A DNA stretch of 64,000 nucleotides from DAIOXA01 sp050949165 (GTDB taxonomy: Bacteria > Bacillota > Proteinivoracia > UBA4975), in NCBI GenBank assembly GCA_050949165.1, contig JBMNFF010000001.1, forward strand, positions 186,001-250,000, written 5' to 3'. Position 1 is the stretch's first letter. Every line of letters starts with the position of its first letter. The notes below the pieces were generated by a model that did not search any database, was not told the origin of the DNA, and was given only the letters and a program-made list of their open reading frames with translations. Made by a program: the position numbers and the translations under genes. Shown here piece by piece: positions 41,487-49,937 of this stretch.

Positions 41487-41510
41487 ACAATTACAAAGGG
41501 GTGATTTTAC

Positions 41511-42791
41511 TTGAAGACAACCTTTTCTGGGGGTATTCATCCTGCCTATAACAAGGAATTGACTTCTGACAAGCCAATCGTGGACATGCCCCTGCCCCAG
41601 CGGGTGCGCCTGCTTTTAAAGCAGCACCTGGGCGCGCCTTGCAAGCCCTTGGTTGAAAAGGGCGACGTGGTTTCGGTGGGACAAAAGATTGCCGATACCG
41701 ACGCATTTGTGGCGGCGCCGATAATCGCCAGCGTCGCCGGTGAAGTGGTGGCCGTCGATGACGAGGGCATTGATATCGTCACCGATCCCCAGCAGTCCCA
41801 CTTTAGCGGCGAGGCCAAGAAGTATGAATCTCCCGCCGAATTGCGCCAGCTGATTCGCGAAGCGGGAATCGTTGGCCTGGGCGGTGCTACATTCCCTACC
41901 CATGTAAAGCTCAGCCCCCCCGAAGGCAAAGAAGTTCACACCTTGATTCTCAATGGAGCCGAGTGCGAACCCTATCTCACCACCGACCACCGGCTGATGG
42001 TGGAACATGGCCAAGAACTCATCGAAGGTATTAAGCTCTTACTCCAAGCCTGTGGCGCCAAGCAAGCCATCATCGGAATCGAGCAGAACAAACCCGACGC
42101 CATTGAGAATCTGACTGAGCTGACCCGGGAGTTTGATAATATTCGGGTGCACGGCGTTCCCGTGGTCTACCCCCAGGGCGGTGAGCGCCAGCTCATCAAG
42201 ACCCTGACGGGGAAAGAAGTGCCGGTGGGCGGACTGCCCCTGGATTTGGGAATTGTGGTCAGCAATGTGGCCACCGCCGTGGCTGTACACCATGCAGTCA
42301 ACCTGGGCAGACCCTTAATCGACAGGGTGGTCACCGTTTCGGGTAGGGGAATTGCCCGGCCCGGCAATGTCAGGGTCAGGTTTGGCACCCCCATAAAGGA
42401 TCTCATAGAATTCTGCGGCGGCATGAGCGAGGACGCCGTCAAAGTGGTTAATGGCGGCCCCATGATGGGCAAAGCCCTGGCCAATCTCGACGTCCCCGTT
42501 ACCAAGGGCACTTCCGGCATCCTGGTCTTCACCGAAGCCGAGGTGAGGACTTACGAAGAGCGGACCTGCATCCGCTGCGCTCGCTGTGTCGACGCCTGCC
42601 CTCAAAAGCTGTTGCCCAACTACCTGGCCCTCTACTCGCGCAAAACCATGTACAACGATGCCGAAGCCATTCATCTGTTTAACTGCATCGAATGCGGCTG
42701 CTGTTCCTATGTGTGCCCGTCCAGGATTCCCCTTGTCCACTATATCCAAAAGGCCAAGAATGAAATCAATAGCCGGCGGCGGCGCAAGTAG
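41511..42791 (+). CDS. rnfC: Rnf complex subunit C (Fe-S, NADH-binding)
   Basis: 426 residues. The peripheral NADH- and flavin-binding subunit of the Rnf ferredoxin:NAD+ oxidoreductase. Domains: N-terminal sandwich hybrid (about 30-110), the Rossmann-like nucleotide region with GIVGLGGATFPTHVKL and NGAECEPYLTTD (about 120-160), the SLBB domain, and C-terminal double 4Fe-4S: CIRCARCVDACP and CIECGCCSYVCP (about residues 355-410). Short compared with proteobacterial RnfC but usual for Clostridia. TTG start, with AAGGGG upstream. First gene of rnfCDGEAB. Confidence 0.97.
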   Translation: MKTTFSGGIHPAYNKELTSDKPIVDMPLPQRVRLLLKQHLGAPCKPLVEKGDVVSVGQKIADTDAFVAAPIIASVAGEVVAVDDEGIDIVTDPQQSHFSGEAKKYESPAELRQLIREAGIVGLGGATFPTHVKLSPPEGKEVHTLILNGAECEPYLTTDHRLMVEHGQELIEGIKLLLQACGAKQAIIGIEQNKPDAIENLTELTREFDNIRVHGVPVVYPQGGERQLIKTLTGKEVPVGGLPLDLGIVVSNVATAVAVHHAVNLGRPLIDRVVTVSGRGIARPGNVRVRFGTPIKDLIEFCGGMSEDAVKVVNGGPMMGKALANLDVPVTKGTSGILVFTEAEVRTYEERTCIRCARCVDACPQKLLPNYLALYSRKTMYNDAEAIHLFNCIECGCCSYVCPSRIPLVHYIQKAKNEINSRRRRK

Positions 42792-42814
42792 GCAAGAAAG
42801 GGAGGGGATGCGAT

Positions 42815-43774
42815 ATGAGTAAAAAATTTATAGTAGGACCTTCACCGCATATTTTAGGAGCAAAATCCGTCAGCAGCATCATGTGGGATGTGGTTATCTC
42901 CTTGATTCCCGTGACGCTTGTGGCGATTCTGTTCTTCGGGGTCAGCGCCCTGATGGTCTTGGCGGCTTCGACCCTGTCGGCAATGCTCTTTGAAGCTTTG
43001 GTGCTGACGCTGGGCGCCAAGAAATTTGACCCCAAATTCTTGCTGAGTGACGGCAGTGCAGCAGTGACGGGTCTCTTAGTTGGCTTGATCTTACCGCCTG
43101 CGGCGCCAATCTGGCTTGCCATCATTGCCAGCGCCACAGCTATCCTGTTGGCCAAGCACGCCTTTGGCGGTATCGGCAACAACATCTTTAACCCGGCTCT
43201 GGTGGGGCGGGCCTTGGTCTTTATGTCCTGGCCGGTCATCATGACCCGGTGGCACCTGCCCCTGGGAGTTGAGAACTGGTTTACCCGCTTGGGTGCCGAT
43301 GTGGCCACCGGCGCTACTCCCCTGGGGGGTGCCGACGCGACCCTGCTGGAGATGTTCCTGGGCAATATTGGCGGCTCCCTGGGTGAGACTTCCGCCGTCG
43401 CCATCCTCTTGGGGGGAATCTACCTCTTCCTCAAGGGGCATATCGACTGGCGGATTCCCGGAGGCTATATCGGCACTGCTGCGATATTTGCCTTGGTCAC
43501 CAATCAGTTTAGCCTGGAGGCGGTTGCCTTCCACCTCTTGGCCGGGGGCTTGCTCTTTGCAGCCGTCTTCATGGCCACCGATATGGTCACATCGCCCACC
43601 ACCAAGACGGGCCGTCTCCTCTTTGGCATCGGCTGCGGCCTGGTGACCATGTTCATCCGCGTATATGCCAGCGCTCCCGAGGGCGTAACATATGCGATCT
43701 TGTTCATGAATGCCCTGGTTCCCTTGATTGATCGGTATACGGTTCCCAGAACCTTCGGGGAGGTGCGGAAATGA
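42815..43774 (+). CDS. rnfD: Rnf complex subunit D (membrane flavoprotein)
   Basis: 319 residues with about 9-10 membrane segments. It carries covalent FMN attached by ApbE: the motif ATGATPLGG includes Thr168, the expected attachment residue. It is homologous to NqrB and is thought to be part of the ion-translocating core. Start PSPHILGAKSVSSIMWDV is typical. Its end overlaps the rnfG start by four bases (ATGA). Confidence 0.96.
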   Translation: MSKKFIVGPSPHILGAKSVSSIMWDVVISLIPVTLVAILFFGVSALMVLAASTLSAMLFEALVLTLGAKKFDPKFLLSDGSAAVTGLLVGLILPPAAPIWLAIIASATAILLAKHAFGGIGNNIFNPALVGRALVFMSWPVIMTRWHLPLGVENWFTRLGADVATGATPLGGADATLLEMFLGNIGGSLGETSAVAILLGGIYLFLKGHIDWRIPGGYIGTAAIFALVTNQFSLEAVAFHLLAGGLLFAAVFMATDMVTSPTTKTGRLLFGIGCGLVTMFIRVYASAPEGVTYAILFMNALVPLIDRYTVPRTFGEVRK

Positions 43775-45444
43775 AAACATCGCTGAAAATGATCATTGTC
43801 CTGGGGTTGATTGCCGCCATCTCAGCAGGAGCCCTGGCCGGCGTCCACCTGTGGACAGCTCCCCTCATCGAAGAGAATGCCAGAATTCGCCTGCAACAGA
43901 CCCTGGCCCAAGTCATTGACGCTGAAGAATTTGTCGAGCAGGAGGGTGCAGAATTCCCCCTCTGGCATGCCATGAAGGGCGGCAACCTTGTGGGCTATGT
44001 GGTCAGGCTGGTAGGGCAGGGTTACAGCTCTGCCGGGATTGACCTCCTCATAGGCCTGGATACCGAAGCCAAGGTGCAGGGCGTCCATGTCTTCAGCCAT
44101 TCGGAAACTCCCGGGCTGGGCGATCGGGTTGCCGGCGAAGACTTTCTCGCCCAGTTCAAAGGCAAGGGCCTGGAAGATCCCATCGCCTCGGGCACCGATG
44201 TCGATGCCATCTCCGGCGCCACATCTTCCTCCATGGCCGTCATCGGCAGTGTCCGCCGGGCCGTTCAGTTCATCGGCGCCTATGCTGGCTTGGTGGAGGA
44301 GACCACCCTGGACTTTGCCCAGATTCCCGACGGCGTCTATACCGGCAGCGGCCGCGGTTTTGGCGGAGAGATCACTGTTGAGGTTACCTTTGCCGGCGGT
44401 CAGCTGACAGATCTCAAAGTGCTCAGCCATTCGGAAACTTCGGGCATATCCGACCCTGCCTTTGCCCAGATTCCCAAGGCCATTAAAGAACAGCAGACTG
44501 TAGATGTGGACGCTGTTTCCGGCGCCACCATGTCATCTGAAGGCATAAAGGATGCAGTTCGCAACGCCCTGGCTGAGTTTGGAGGCGACGGTCCAGCCGA
44601 TACTCCCATCGACATCACCACCTTACTGCCAGGAAAATACCTGGGTAAAGCCAAAGGTTTTATGGATGATATCAGCGTTGAAGTCATCGTTGTCAGCGGC
44701 AGGATAGAGGAAATTAAAGTCCTCAGTCATGACGACACCCAGGATATTGCCGAACCTGCCTTTGCCAGCTTAATTGATGTCCTCATCGAGGCTCAGGACT
44801 TTGAAGTTGATCTGGTCAGCGGCGCCACCTATTCCAGCCAGGGCTTGATCGATGCCGTAAAGAACGCCCTGCGCTCTGAGGTCATCTTGGACATTTCCGC
44901 CCTTGCCGACGGCTCCTATTCCGGCGAGGCCGAAGGATTCAGCGGCCTCCTCCAGGTGAGCTTTATGGTGGCGGGAGGCAGGATCGAGTCCATGAAGGTC
45001 GAGGCCCATAACGACACCCCCGATATTGCAGAGCCGGCTTTCAACCAGTTGCTCGACGCCATCATCGGCGGTCAGACCTTGGAAGTTGACCTGGTCAGCG
45101 GCGCCACCTACTCCAGCCAAGGCCTGCTGGATGCCATTAAGGAAGCCATTAAGAATGGTCCTGCTTTGGACGTATCGGCTATCCCCGATGGAGTCTATAC
45201 CGGCACCGGTCAGGGTCTCTTTGGCCCAATGAAGGTTGAGGTGACCATGGCCGGCGGAGTGATTGAGGAAATAACCGTTCTCGAACACAGCGATACCCCC
45301 GAGTATGCCGCCGACGCCTTCACCCTGATCAATCTGATCAAGGAAAGGCAAACCCTGGATGTTGACGCGGTCAGCGGCGCAACGGGGTCCAGCACAGGTC
45401 TGTTAGAAGCCATTGAAGCAGCGCTCAAGGGCGCTGGCCAATAG
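43771..45444 (+). CDS. rnfG: Rnf complex subunit G with five FMN-binding domains
   Basis: 557 residues; ordinary RnfG is about 180-210. An N-terminal membrane helix (about residues 6-27) is followed by a normal RnfG domain with the flavinylation motif DAISGAT (Thr151). Then come four further FMN-binding domains of about 92-102 residues each, with DAVSGAT (Thr253), DLVSGAT (Thr353), DLVSGAT (Thr446) and DAVSGAT (Thr538). Each extra domain repeats the pattern G-x-Y-x-G-x-(A/G)-x-G-F and VLSHxDTxxIAEPAF. The repeats lie outside the membrane and could carry up to five covalent FMN, attached by the ApbE encoded at 55321. The DNA is in one frame, with no sign of assembly error. Neighbours are normal rnfD and rnfE. 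Confidence 0.95.
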   Translation: MKTSLKMIIVLGLIAAISAGALAGVHLWTAPLIEENARIRLQQTLAQVIDAEEFVEQEGAEFPLWHAMKGGNLVGYVVRLVGQGYSSAGIDLLIGLDTEAKVQGVHVFSHSETPGLGDRVAGEDFLAQFKGKGLEDPIASGTDVDAISGATSSSMAVIGSVRRAVQFIGAYAGLVEETTLDFAQIPDGVYTGSGRGFGGEITVEVTFAGGQLTDLKVLSHSETSGISDPAFAQIPKAIKEQQTVDVDAVSGATMSSEGIKDAVRNALAEFGGDGPADTPIDITTLLPGKYLGKAKGFMDDISVEVIVVSGRIEEIKVLSHDDTQDIAEPAFASLIDVLIEAQDFEVDLVSGATYSSQGLIDAVKNALRSEVILDISALADGSYSGEAEGFSGLLQVSFMVAGGRIESMKVEAHNDTPDIAEPAFNQLLDAIIGGQTLEVDLVSGATYSSQGLLDAIKEAIKNGPALDVSAIPDGVYTGTGQGLFGPMKVEVTMAGGVIEEITVLEHSDTPEYAADAFTLINLIKERQTLDVDAVSGATGSSTGLLEAIEAALKGAGQ

Positions 45445-45456
45445 GAGGTGGCATCA

Positions 45457-46098
45457 ATGTCTGTTCTGCAAGAACTCAAGCGCGGAATTTTTACCGAGAA
45501 TCCGACCTTCCGGCTGGTGTTGGGGATGTGTCCTACCCTGGCTGTAACCACTCTGGCCATCAACGGCGTCGGTATGGGCTTGGCCACTGCAGCTGTTCTG
45601 ATCTGCTCTAACATCGCTGTCTCTGCCCTCCGGGATTACATTCCCTCCCAGGTGCGTATTCCCAGCTATGTGGTAATCATCGCCGCCTTTGTCACCATAG
45701 TCTCCATGCTCCTGGAAGCCTTTGCCTATCCCCTCTTCGAGGCCTTGGGAATCTTCCTTCCCCTGATAGTGGTCAACTGCATCATCCTGGGACGGGCAGA
45801 AGCCTACGCTTCCAAGCACTCTGTGTTCAAGTCCGCCCTGGACGGCCTGGGCGTCGGATTGGGCTTTACCCTCAGCCTGACCGTGTTGGGGGCCATTCGG
45901 GAATTCCTGGGTGCAGGTACCGTCTTCGGCCTTCAGATATTGGGGGAAAACGCCGACATGGCCACGATATTTTCCCTGCCCCCCGGCGCCTTCATTACCC
46001 TGGGGCTGATGATGGCCCTGATTAATTATCTTACCGCCCGCCGCGGCAAGCTCTCCATTGCCCGCAGAAACCCGGCAGTGGCCAAGAGGGAGGGTTAA
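45457..46098 (+). CDS. rnfE: Rnf complex subunit E
   Basis: 213 residues with six hydrophobic segments, homologous to NqrD. One of the two membrane subunits (with RnfA) that hold an intramembrane iron-sulfur centre. Seen: ENPTFRLVLGMCPTLAVTT, where the Cys is the conserved cluster ligand, and LPLIVVNCIILGRAEAYAS with the second Cys. ATG 45457 is 8 bases after AGGAGG; the GTG at 45448 overlaps that site. Confidence 0.96.
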   Translation: MSVLQELKRGIFTENPTFRLVLGMCPTLAVTTLAINGVGMGLATAAVLICSNIAVSALRDYIPSQVRIPSYVVIIAAFVTIVSMLLEAFAYPLFEALGIFLPLIVVNCIILGRAEAYASKHSVFKSALDGLGVGLGFTLSLTVLGAIREFLGAGTVFGLQILGENADMATIFSLPPGAFITLGLMMALINYLTARRGKLSIARRNPAVAKREG

Positions 46099-46101
46099 GC
46101 A

Positions 46102-46668
46102 ATGGAATTGGTGATGATTTTCTTTGGCGCTATCTTCTTCAACAACTTCGTCCTCAATCGTTTCTTGGGGATCTGCCCCTTCCTGGGCGTGTCCAAGCGG
46201 ATTGAGACTTCGGTGGGCATGGGCATGGCTGTAGCCTTTGTCATGACCCTGGCCTCGGTCATTACCTGGCTGCTCCAGGGCTTGCTGCTGGACAGGTTGG
46301 GGCTGGGTTATCTGCAGACCCTGACCTTTATCCTGGTCATCGCCGCCCTGGTCCAGTTTGTCGAGCTGTTCATGCAGAAGGTCAGTCCCACCCTGCACAA
46401 GGCTTTGGGGGTGTACCTGCCCCTGATAACTACCAACTGTGCGATTTTGGGGATTGCCATTCTCAACATCGACTTTGAGTACAATCTCATGGAGACCATT
46501 ATCCATTCCCTGGGTGCGGCCATCGGCTTTACCCTGGCCCTGGTCATCCTGGCCGGAATTCGTGAAAAGTTAGAAATCAACGATGTTCCAGATGCCTTAG
46601 CCGGAGTTCCCATCGCCCTCATTACCGCTGGGATTCTGGCCATGGCCTTCTCGGGCTTCGTCCTATAG
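46102..46668 (+). CDS. rnfA: Rnf complex subunit A
   Basis: 188 residues, six hydrophobic segments, homologous to NqrE. Seen: NNFVLNRFLGICPFLGVSK with the conserved Cys, and YLPLITTNCAILGIA with the second, mirroring RnfE in opposite topology; together they ligate the intramembrane Fe-S centre. It starts 4 bases after the rnfE stop region and is followed after 10 bases by rnfB. Confidence 0.96.
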   Translation: MELVMIFFGAIFFNNFVLNRFLGICPFLGVSKRIETSVGMGMAVAFVMTLASVITWLLQGLLLDRLGLGYLQTLTFILVIAALVQFVELFMQKVSPTLHKALGVYLPLITTNCAILGIAILNIDFEYNLMETIIHSLGAAIGFTLALVILAGIREKLEINDVPDALAGVPIALITAGILAMAFSGFVL

Positions 46669-46678
46669 GGGGTAGGAG

Positions 46679-47473
46679 ATGATGGCTATACTTGTCCCCG
46701 TTCTCAGTTTGACCGCCCTTGCAGTCCTCTTTGCCGGTATCCTGGCCTGGGCGGATAAAGTCTTCAGCATTGAAAAAGATGCCAAGGTGGAAGAGATCAT
46801 CGCGGTTCTGCCCGGCGCCAATTGTGGGGCTTGCGGCTATGCCGGCTGCGCTGCCTTTGCCGAAGCCGTGGCCAAGGGCGAGGCGCCTGTAAACGGCTGC
46901 CCCGTGGGGCGGCAGAAGGTGGCTGATCAGATCAGCGAAATAATGGGCGTAAATTGCCAGGGGGAAAAGGAGTGCTCCACTGCCAGCCTGGTATGCCAGG
47001 GCAGCGACGATGTGGCCAAGACCAAGATGGTCTACCACGGAATCCAGGATTGCAGGGCGGCCATCTTGCTTGACGGCGGCGACAAAACTTGTCCCTATGG
47101 CTGCTTAGGCTTGGGTACCTGCGTGCGGGTCTGCCCCTTCGACGCCATCTCCATGGGGGATAACGGGCTTCCCGTCATCGATCAGGAACTGTGCACCGGC
47201 TGCAACAAGTGCCGGGATGCCTGTCCCAAAGGGGTAATCAGGATGACTCCTGATTTTACCCCGGTTCTGGTGGCATGCAATTCCCACGCCAAGGGAGCCG
47301 AAGTCCTCAAGGCATGTAAGGTGGGGTGTATTGCCTGCGGCAAGTGCGCCAAGGTCTGTCCTGCCGACGCCATTTCTATGGTGGACAATCTAGCGATAAT
47401 CGATCCCCACAAATGCACCGATTGCGGAGCCTGTATCGAGGCTTGTCCCACAAATGCAATTGTGAGGGCCTGA
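46679..47473 (+). CDS. rnfB: Rnf complex subunit B (ferredoxin-oxidising Fe-S subunit)
   Basis: 264 residues. An N-terminal membrane helix (about 3-25) is followed by the Fe-S domain with CGACGYAGCAAFAEA...CPVG (about residues 44-76). Further ferredoxin-type clusters are seen in the C-terminal half: CLGLGTCVRVCPF, CTGCNKCRDACPKG, CIACGKCAKVCPAD and CTDCGACIEACPTN. It takes electrons from reduced ferredoxin on the cytoplasmic side. Last gene of the rnf set; a hairpin follows before the Mrp-type genes. Confidence 0.96.
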   Translation: MMAILVPVLSLTALAVLFAGILAWADKVFSIEKDAKVEEIIAVLPGANCGACGYAGCAAFAEAVAKGEAPVNGCPVGRQKVADQISEIMGVNCQGEKECSTASLVCQGSDDVAKTKMVYHGIQDCRAAILLDGGDKTCPYGCLGLGTCVRVCPFDAISMGDNGLPVIDQELCTGCNKCRDACPKGVIRMTPDFTPVLVACNSHAKGAEVLKACKVGCIACGKCAKVCPADAISMVDNLAIIDPHKCTDCGACIEACPTNAIVRA

Positions 47474-47483
47474 AATTGGGGCG

Positions 47484-47504
47484 GCGCCTGTCTTTGACAG
47501 GCGC
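47484..47504 (+). terminator. Hairpin between rnfB and the Mrp module
   Basis: A perfect 9-bp stem GCGCCTGTC/GACAGGCGC with loop TTT, but no proper T-tract. It may be a partial terminator or an RNA-stability element that sets different levels for Rnf and Mrp proteins. Confidence 0.5.
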
Positions 47505-47537
47505 TACCTCTTCATCTTTATATTGGGGTGATGTCCC

Positions 47538-48017
47538 ATGAATATCCGCTGGGTGTTTTTATTTTTCCTGCTGGTGTTCTGGCTCCTGGTGGCGGGCCCA
47601 TCCATCCAGGGTATGGCAGTGGGCCTGGTCGCCATTGCCTTTGTAATCTGGTTCAATCGCGATCTGCTGGACGGTGTCGTGGCGACAAAGGCCTTCAGAG
47701 TGAAGAATTTCGCCATCCTCCTGGGCTTTGTCTTCTCCCTGCTCTGGCAAATTGTTCTGGCCAATATTCAAGTGGCCAAGCTGGTCCTCAGTCCCAAGTT
47801 ACCCCTGCAGCCGGCGGTGGTTACGTTTAATCCCGGCCTTCGCACCGATTTGGGCAAGACGATTTTGGCCAATGCCATTACCCTCACTCCCGGCACCCTG
47901 ACCATCGATGTCGAAGGCGATGTCTTTACCGTCCACGCCCTAACCCTGGCAGCCGCCCAGGCGGTAGTGGAATGGCCTTTGATTGACTCGTTGCGCAGAA
48001 TGGAGGAAAACTCATGA
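47538..48017 (+). CDS. mrpE: Mrp/Mbh-type antiporter subunit E (MrpE/MbhA)
   Basis: 159 residues. Two or three N-terminal membrane segments, then the cytoplasmic tail with the MrpE signature VVTFNPGLRTDLGKTILANAITLTPGTL. First gene of the antiporter module, 64 bases after rnfB; GGGGTGATG serves as ribosome site. Its stop overlaps the next start. Confidence 0.93.
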   Translation: MNIRWVFLFFLLVFWLLVAGPSIQGMAVGLVAIAFVIWFNRDLLDGVVATKAFRVKNFAILLGFVFSLLWQIVLANIQVAKLVLSPKLPLQPAVVTFNPGLRTDLGKTILANAITLTPGTLTIDVEGDVFTVHALTLAAAQAVVEWPLIDSLRRMEENS

Positions 48018-48283
48018 TCCAGGCCGAATTCTATATAGGTGTCTGTATCGCCCTGGTGGCTCTGATCTTTGCCTGCATGGGCAGGGCGATGATTGGCCCT
48101 TCGGCCATTGACCGCCTGCTGGCCATCAATATCATAGGGACCAAGACGGTTGCAATTATATCTCTCATTTCCTTTGCCTTTAATGAGACCTTCTTTCTGG
48201 ACGTGGCTGTTGTCTATGCATTGATCAGCTTTTTGATGACCATCGGGGTTGCCAAATACTTGGAGAAAGGTGATCTCTCCTAA
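48014..48283 (+). CDS. mrpF: Mrp/Mbh-type antiporter subunit F (MrpF/MbhB)
   Basis: 89 residues, three membrane segments. The MrpF signature GPSAIDRLLAINIIGTK is followed by FLDVAVVYALISFL. It overlaps mrpE by four bases and precedes mrpG by 13. Confidence 0.94.
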   Translation: MIQAEFYIGVCIALVALIFACMGRAMIGPSAIDRLLAINIIGTKTVAIISLISFAFNETFFLDVAVVYALISFLMTIGVAKYLEKGDLS

Positions 48284-48296
48284 GGGGTGAAGATTT

Positions 48297-48629
48297 GTGG
48301 GGCTGGTGGATGTTGCGGTAATGTTCCTGATGCTTGCGGGCGTCTTCTTCTTTGGCGTGGGAACCCTGGGGCTGTGGCGTTTTCCCGATGTGTTTTGCCG
48401 TGCCCACGCCTCGACAAAATGCGATACCCTGGGCTGCGGCTTGGTGCTGCTGGGATTGGCAGTGCGGACGGGCTTTACCCTGACCAGCCTAAAGCTCGCC
48501 TTGATTGTAGGCTTTATTTGGCTGACCAATGCCACCGCCGCTCATGTAATCGGCAGAACTGCCTTCAAAGGGAATTATCCCAAGGTTGCCGGCACCGTTA
48601 AGTGGAATTACTCGGGCAGGGGGGAATGA
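48297..48629 (+). CDS. mrpG: Mrp/Mbh-type antiporter subunit G (MrpG/MbhC)
   Basis: 110 residues, three membrane segments. The family signature is GTLGLWRFPDVFCRAHASTKCDTLG, here split as GTLGLWRFPDVFCRAHAST then KCDTLG. GTG start with AAGGGGTGA upstream. Confidence 0.93.
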   Translation: MGLVDVAVMFLMLAGVFFFGVGTLGLWRFPDVFCRAHASTKCDTLGCGLVLLGLAVRTGFTLTSLKLALIVGFIWLTNATAAHVIGRTAFKGNYPKVAGTVKWNYSGRGE

Positions 48630-48630
48630 G

Positions 48631-48873
48631 ATGTTAGAAATACTCAATATCCTGCTCCTCCTCTTCTTGGTGGTTTGCGCCCTGGTGGTGGCCAGGACCA
48701 AGGATTTGCTCAGCGCCGTGGTGATATTTGCTGCCTACTCTTTGGTCATGGCAATTATCTGGCAGCAACTGGAGGCCCCGGACCTGGCCATTACCGAAGC
48801 GGCCATGGGAGCAGGGGTCACAACCCTCTTGCTGGTGGTGGTCATCAGCAAGACCAGGAGGCATGAAGGATGA
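48631..48873 (+). CDS. MbhD-like antiporter subunit (DUF4040)
   Basis: 80 residues, three membrane segments. DLLSAVVIFAAYSLVMAII and APDLAITEAAMGAG match the DUF4040/MbhD segment, which corresponds to part of the C-terminal end of large MrpA proteins. ATG 48631 is chosen over the longer frame from 48586, because GGGGGAA stands just before it. Overlaps the next gene by four bases. Confidence 0.88.
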   Translation: MLEILNILLLLFLVVCALVVARTKDLLSAVVIFAAYSLVMAIIWQQLEAPDLAITEAAMGAGVTTLLLVVVISKTRRHEG

Positions 48874-49154
48874 GACTTGTCCTGACCAGCGTTATCATAC
48901 TGCTTATCGGCGCCGTCCTGGTGCAGATGGTGGCGGAAATGCCGAGCTTCGGGAAGGCGGGCCCGGCCATCAATGAGGTCACCCGACATTACCAGGGAAA
49001 ATCGGTGGAGGAGACCGGAGCAACGAATATTATCACTGCTATTATTCTGGATTATCGTGCCTATGATACCCTGGGCGAAGCTACTGTGCTCTTCGCCGGC
49101 ATCGCCGCCGTCCTGGCCACCCTGACCTCCCATGGCGGCAAGAGGGAGGGATGA
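48870..49154 (+). CDS. MbhE-like antiporter subunit
   Basis: 94 residues. One N-terminal and one C-terminal membrane segment. NIITAIILDYRAYDTLGEATVLFAG is the signature, given here as NIITAIILDYRAYDTLGEA. It corresponds to the MbhE part of MrpA. The separate D and E pieces show that the module is of the Mbh kind, not the Bacillus seven-gene Mrp kind. Confidence 0.88.
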   Translation: MRLVLTSVIILLIGAVLVQMVAEMPSFGKAGPAINEVTRHYQGKSVEETGATNIITAIILDYRAYDTLGEATVLFAGIAAVLATLTSHGGKREG

Positions 49155-49594
49155 AGGTGCAGGGCATTGTATTGCAGACGGTGGTAAAGATCTTGTTGCC
49201 CTTTATTCAAATATACGGCTTTTATATTATCTTTCATGGTCATGTTTCCCCGGGGGGAGGATTTGCCGGAGGGGCGGTGTTGGCCGCTTCCTTTATCCTC
49301 TTCGCCCTGGCCAACGATGTGGAGGCGGGATTTGACAGGTTTCCCCGCCTGGCGGCAAAATGGCTGGAATCCCTGGGGGGATTGTGCTTTATCTTGCTGG
49401 GAGCGGTGGGAATTCTCCGGGGCGCCGAGTACCTGGCCAATATTCCCCAATGGCTGGGGAGAGCTGGAGATCTCTTCAGCGCCGGGATAATTCCCCTCCT
49501 GACCCTGGCAGTGGGAATCAAGGTTTGCAGCACTGTGGTTACCCTCTTTTACAATTTACTGGAGGATGGCAGCCATGATGGCAAAATTAATTGA
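49151..49594 (+). CDS. mrpB: Mrp/Mbh-type antiporter subunit B (MrpB/MbhF)
   Basis: 147 residues, four membrane segments. The MnhB signature GFYIIFHGHVSPGGGFAGGA is visible near residues 22-41. It overlaps its predecessor by four bases and mrpC by 20. Confidence 0.93.
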   Translation: MKVQGIVLQTVVKILLPFIQIYGFYIIFHGHVSPGGGFAGGAVLAASFILFALANDVEAGFDRFPRLAAKWLESLGGLCFILLGAVGILRGAEYLANIPQWLGRAGDLFSAGIIPLLTLAVGIKVCSTVVTLFYNLLEDGSHDGKIN

Positions 49595-49937
49595 CAATCT
49601 GCACTTCCTCACCGCCATAATCCTCTTTTTGTCAGGCTTTCATACCATGCTCACCCATTCCAATCTCATCAAGAAGGTCATCGGCATGAACATCATGGAG
49701 ACCGGTATCTTTCTCTTCTTTATCGCAGCGGGCTATGTCGAAGGGGGCGCTGCCCCCCTGGTCAAAGGGGGAGCGGAGGGCTATGTCAATCCTCTGCCCT
49801 CGGCGCTGATCCTCACCGGGATTGTGGTCAGCGTCAGCCTGACAGCCTTTGCCCTTGCCCTGATCGTCAAGCTGTATAATTACTATGGCACCGTGGATGC
49901 CGATGAAATAATGCGGATAAGGGGACAGGGCAAATGA
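49575..49937 (+). CDS. mrpC: Mrp/Mbh-type antiporter subunit C (MrpC/MbhG, NuoK-like)
   Basis: About 120 residues, three membrane segments, homologous to NuoK. NLIKKVIGMNIMETGIFLF carries the conserved Glu in the second helix, and LPSALILTGIVVSVSLTAFA is typical. ATG 49575 is preferred, 9 bases after GGAGG; ATG 49566 directly abuts that site. Overlaps the next start by four bases. Confidence 0.93.
   Translation: MMAKLIDNLHFLTAIILFLSGFHTMLTHSNLIKKVIGMNIMETGIFLFFIAAGYVEGGAAPLVKGGAEGYVNPLPSALILTGIVVSVSLTAFALALIVKLYNYYGTVDADEIMRIRGQGK

Noticed and set aside
43771..45444. RnfG repeats as an assembly duplication
   Set aside because: The five domains differ substantially in sequence and spacing; an artefact would give near-identical copies.
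45454..46506. 350-codon open frame on the - strand
   Set aside because: Opposite rnfE and rnfA, Gln/His/Gly-rich shadow without homology features.
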